Assembly (NCBI GenBank): GCA_036522275.1
Contig: DATDGC010000003.1
Location: forward strand, 5,281-69,280
Length of the DNA stretch: 64,000 nucleotides
Direction: 5' to 3'
From: JAHFRG01 sp036522275
GTDB lineage: Bacteria; Pseudomonadota; Gammaproteobacteria; Burkholderiales; JAHFRG01
Part shown: in pieces, positions 61,995 to 64,000 of the stretch
Layout: each line of letters opens with the position of its first letter
How positions within the stretch are numbered: the first letter of the stretch is position 1
Made by a program: the position numbers and the translations under genes
The notes under the pieces: generated by a model
The model's input: the letters and a program-made list of their open reading frames with translations, nothing else
Databases searched by the model: none
Told to the model about the DNA's origin: nothing

Positions 61995-63443
61995 ATGAAG
62001 CACACCCTACAGCTCAAGCTGTCGCAGCATCTGACGCTGACGCCGCAACTTCAACTATCCATACGTCTATTGCAACTCTCAACCCTGGAGCTTAACCAGG
62101 AATTGGAACGCTTCCTCCAGGAAAACCCCCTGCTCGAGCGCGATGATGAGGTGGGCGAAGAAGCGGCACCGCTGCTTTCAGGCAGCGTCAACACCAGCCC
62201 CCATGACGAGCCGACTGCAAGTGAGCCAACAGAAAAAAACTCTCCCGAAGCCGCGCCCGGCGTCGCTGACATGGTAGAAGGCGTCTGGCTTGAAGGCGCG
62301 GGTTCCTACAGCGCGCGCGACGAAACTGAGGAAAGCGAATACCCGCAGCTTGCTGCGGTTGAGCCCACCTTGCGCGAGCATCTCAATTGGCAGCTCAATC
62401 TCACCAACTTCGCTGAGCGCGACAAAAGACTGATATCGCTTTTGATTGACGCACTCGATGAAGACGGCTGCCTGACACAGCCACTGGAGGAGCTCGCCGC
62501 GCTGCTGCCCGAAGAGCTCAGCGTAAGCGCGGAAGAACTGCAAATCGCGTTGAAGCATCTGCAGAAACTGGAGCCGCCGGGCGTGGGCGCGCGCGATCTC
62601 GGCGAGTGCCTGGCGCTGCAACTGGAAGCCCTGCCCGAAGATACTCCGTTCCGGGCGGAAGCTCTCATAATCGTCACGCAACATCTGGACAGCCTGGCTG
62701 CGCGCGATTTCGGTAAGCTCAAAAAACTTCTGCATTGCGATGATCCCACGCTGCGCCAGGTGCAGCACCTCATCACCAGCCTCAACCCCCGTCCGGGCGC
62801 GGATTTCACCGTGCTTGAGACGCGTTATATCATGCCCGATGTCGTGGTCAAGAAAGTCAAAGGCGTATGGGTGGCGAGCCTCAATGCGGAAGCCATGCCC
62901 AAACTTCGAGTAAACCGCATGTACGCGGACATCTTGCACCGCAACCGCGACTCCAGCTTCCAGCAGCTCGCCAGCCAGCTGCAGGAAGCGAAATGGATGA
63001 TCAAAAACGTGCAGCAGCGCTTCGATACCATCCTGCGCGTGTCGCAAGCGATTGTTGACCGCCAGCGCCATTTCTTCGAGCACGGCGATGTGGCTATGCG
63101 TCCCTTAGTGCTGCGCGAGATCGCTGAGACGCTGGACCTGCACGAATCCACCGTATCCCGCGTGACCACACAAAAATACATGCTCACGCCACGCGGCGTT
63201 TACGAGCTGAAATACTTCTTCGGCAGCCATGTCACCACCGATACCGGAGGTGCCTGTTCCGCCACCGCGATCCGTGCGCTCATCAAGCAGCTGGTAGCCG
63301 CAGAAAATCCGAGAAAACCGCTTTCCGACAGCCAGATTTCAGAAATCCTCGGGCAGCAAGGAATCGTTGTCGCCCGCCGCACCATCGCCAAGTACCGTGA
63401 AGCTTTGCAGATATCCCCCGTCAGCCTGCGTAAAGCTCTGTGA
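61995..63443 (+). CDS. rpoN: RNA polymerase sigma-54 factor
   Basis: The 482-residue protein has the Gln/Leu-rich activator-contact region (KLSQHLTLTPQLQLSIRLLQLS), an acidic linker (about 60-115), the core-binding and HTH regions, and the C-terminal RpoN box ARRTIAKYRE that reads the -24 element. It needs activators such as the response regulator at 38230. The sigma-54-type promoter of the pilin gene lies 6 kb upstream. Confidence 0.97.
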   Translation: MKHTLQLKLSQHLTLTPQLQLSIRLLQLSTLELNQELERFLQENPLLERDDEVGEEAAPLLSGSVNTSPHDEPTASEPTEKNSPEAAPGVADMVEGVWLEGAGSYSARDETEESEYPQLAAVEPTLREHLNWQLNLTNFAERDKRLISLLIDALDEDGCLTQPLEELAALLPEELSVSAEELQIALKHLQKLEPPGVGARDLGECLALQLEALPEDTPFRAEALIIVTQHLDSLAARDFGKLKKLLHCDDPTLRQVQHLITSLNPRPGADFTVLETRYIMPDVVVKKVKGVWVASLNAEAMPKLRVNRMYADILHRNRDSSFQQLASQLQEAKWMIKNVQQRFDTILRVSQAIVDRQRHFFEHGDVAMRPLVLREIAETLDLHESTVSRVTTQKYMLTPRGVYELKYFFGSHVTTDTGGACSATAIRALIKQLVAAENPRKPLSDSQISEILGQQGIVVARRTIAKYREALQISPVSLRKAL

Positions 63444-63465
63444 TAAGAGCCTCTAAGGAGATCAG

Positions 63466-63789
63466 ATGAACCTCAATCTCAGCGGACATCACCTGGAAAT
63501 CACCCCGGCAATCCGTGATTACATCACTTCCAAGTTGAACCGAATCACACGCCACTTTGACCATGTGATTGACGTCAACGTGATTCTTTCGGTGGAAAAG
63601 CTGAAACAGAAAATCGAGGTCAGCGTGCACGTGCGCGGCAGGGACATCTTCGTCGAGTGCGACGATGCCGACATGTACGCGGCGATTGATATGCTGGAGG
63701 ACAAGCTCGACCGGCAAATCCTCAAACACAAGGAAAAAGGCTCCGGCCACCGCCACAACGGCGCGCTCAAGCACCAGCCCAATGACTAA
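63466..63789 (+). CDS. hpf: Ribosome hibernation promoting factor (short form)
   Basis: The 107-residue protein is the short HPF/YfiA type: a beta-alpha-beta-beta-beta-alpha fold starting NLSGHHLEITPAIRDYI, without the dimerisation domain of long HPF. It inactivates ribosomes in stationary phase. A strong AAGGAG ribosome site lies upstream. It follows rpoN by 22 bases, as in many proteobacteria. Its TAA stop is part of the CTAA at which a repeat element begins. Confidence 0.96.
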   Translation: MNLNLSGHHLEITPAIRDYITSKLNRITRHFDHVIDVNVILSVEKLKQKIEVSVHVRGRDIFVECDDADMYAAIDMLEDKLDRQILKHKEKGSGHRHNGALKHQPND

Positions 63790-64000
63790 GGAACCCCTGA
63801 TTAAGTCCTCCGCGGAGCGCGTTTCTGGCGCAATGCGGATGATTGCGAGGCGCGCGACGAAGGTGCCTAGCCGTAGCTTAAGCACGAGGAGCGCAACGAT
63901 GCAAGCGCCGCATTGCGCCGAAACCCGGTCGGGACGGCTGCCGCGACACGGTCAGCGAAGCTTGGGGTGCGGGAGCGGCAACATGAGCGCCCCGTTTAAC
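63790..64000. repeat. MITE-like element after hpf, cut by the window edge
   Basis: The left end GGAACCCCTGATTAAGTCC differs by one base from the complete element at 23402 and is flanked by CTAA, which contains the hpf stop. GATTGCGAGGCGCGCGACGAAGG and GAGGAGCGCAACGA blocks also match that copy. The right end is not reached within the window. No coding sequence is evident in this stretch. Confidence 0.75.

Noticed and set aside
62178..63083. 301-codon open frame opposite rpoN
   Set aside because: It is antisense to rpoN and shows no domain.

Overview
This window reads as a chromosomal segment of a betaproteobacterium, probably of the Nitrosomonadales or a neighbouring order. The main reason is gene order: mlaFEDCB - ibaG - murA - hisGDCBHAFIE - hit - tatABC - petABC - sspAB is the layout typical of that class. 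The short-form HisG, the Rieske protein with a twin-arginine leader, and the kdsD-kdsC-lptC-lptA-lptB-rpoN-hpf block fit the same picture. The genus cannot be fixed from sequence reading alone.

Layout. 1-4151 (minus): a signalling operon of a CHASE2 Ser/Thr kinase, a PP2C phosphatase and an FHA protein that runs off the left edge. 4370-11427 (minus): a TerC-type membrane protein and a C1 module, with formate-tetrahydrofolate ligase and a two-gene NAD-dependent formate dehydrogenase whose beta subunit is a NuoE-NuoF fusion. 11563-16018 (minus): sucD, sucC and maeB. 16040-16115: tRNA-Thr(TGT). 16167-19949 (minus): sspB, sspA and the cytochrome bc1 genes petC, petB and petA. 20192-21872 (plus): a decayed PH-domain gene and a DegS-like protease. 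21889-32388 (minus): tatCBA, hit, the his genes, murA and ibaG. 32397-37136 (minus): an ABC-2 exporter pair and the mla lipid-transport operon.

37293-56283 is the accessory region: an MSHA-like type IV pilus / type II secretion-like system. It contains a sigma-54-type response regulator, mshM (with a SPOR-like tail), mshL, mshN, mshE, mshG, mshI/J/K-like assembly genes, two related prepilin-like proteins and a separate pilin-like gene. A membrane histidine kinase lies on the opposite strand. An ABC-type ATPase and an ABC-2 permease sit at the two ends. The separate pilin gene has a close match to a sigma-54 -24/-12 promoter, and rpoN is encoded at 61995. Together these suggest two-component, sigma-54-driven pilin expression.

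56342-63789: a KefC-type antiporter (minus), then kdsD, kdsC, lptC, lptA, lptB, rpoN and hpf (plus), the conserved LPS-precursor and export block.

Repeats are the other distinctive content. Three copies of a MITE-like element lie at 23402, 38034 and 63790, each next to a YTAR tetranucleotide, and two of them directly abut stop codons. A roughly 140-bp inverted repeat lies between sspA and sspB. Two GC-rich palindromic repeats lie in his-region intergenic spaces.
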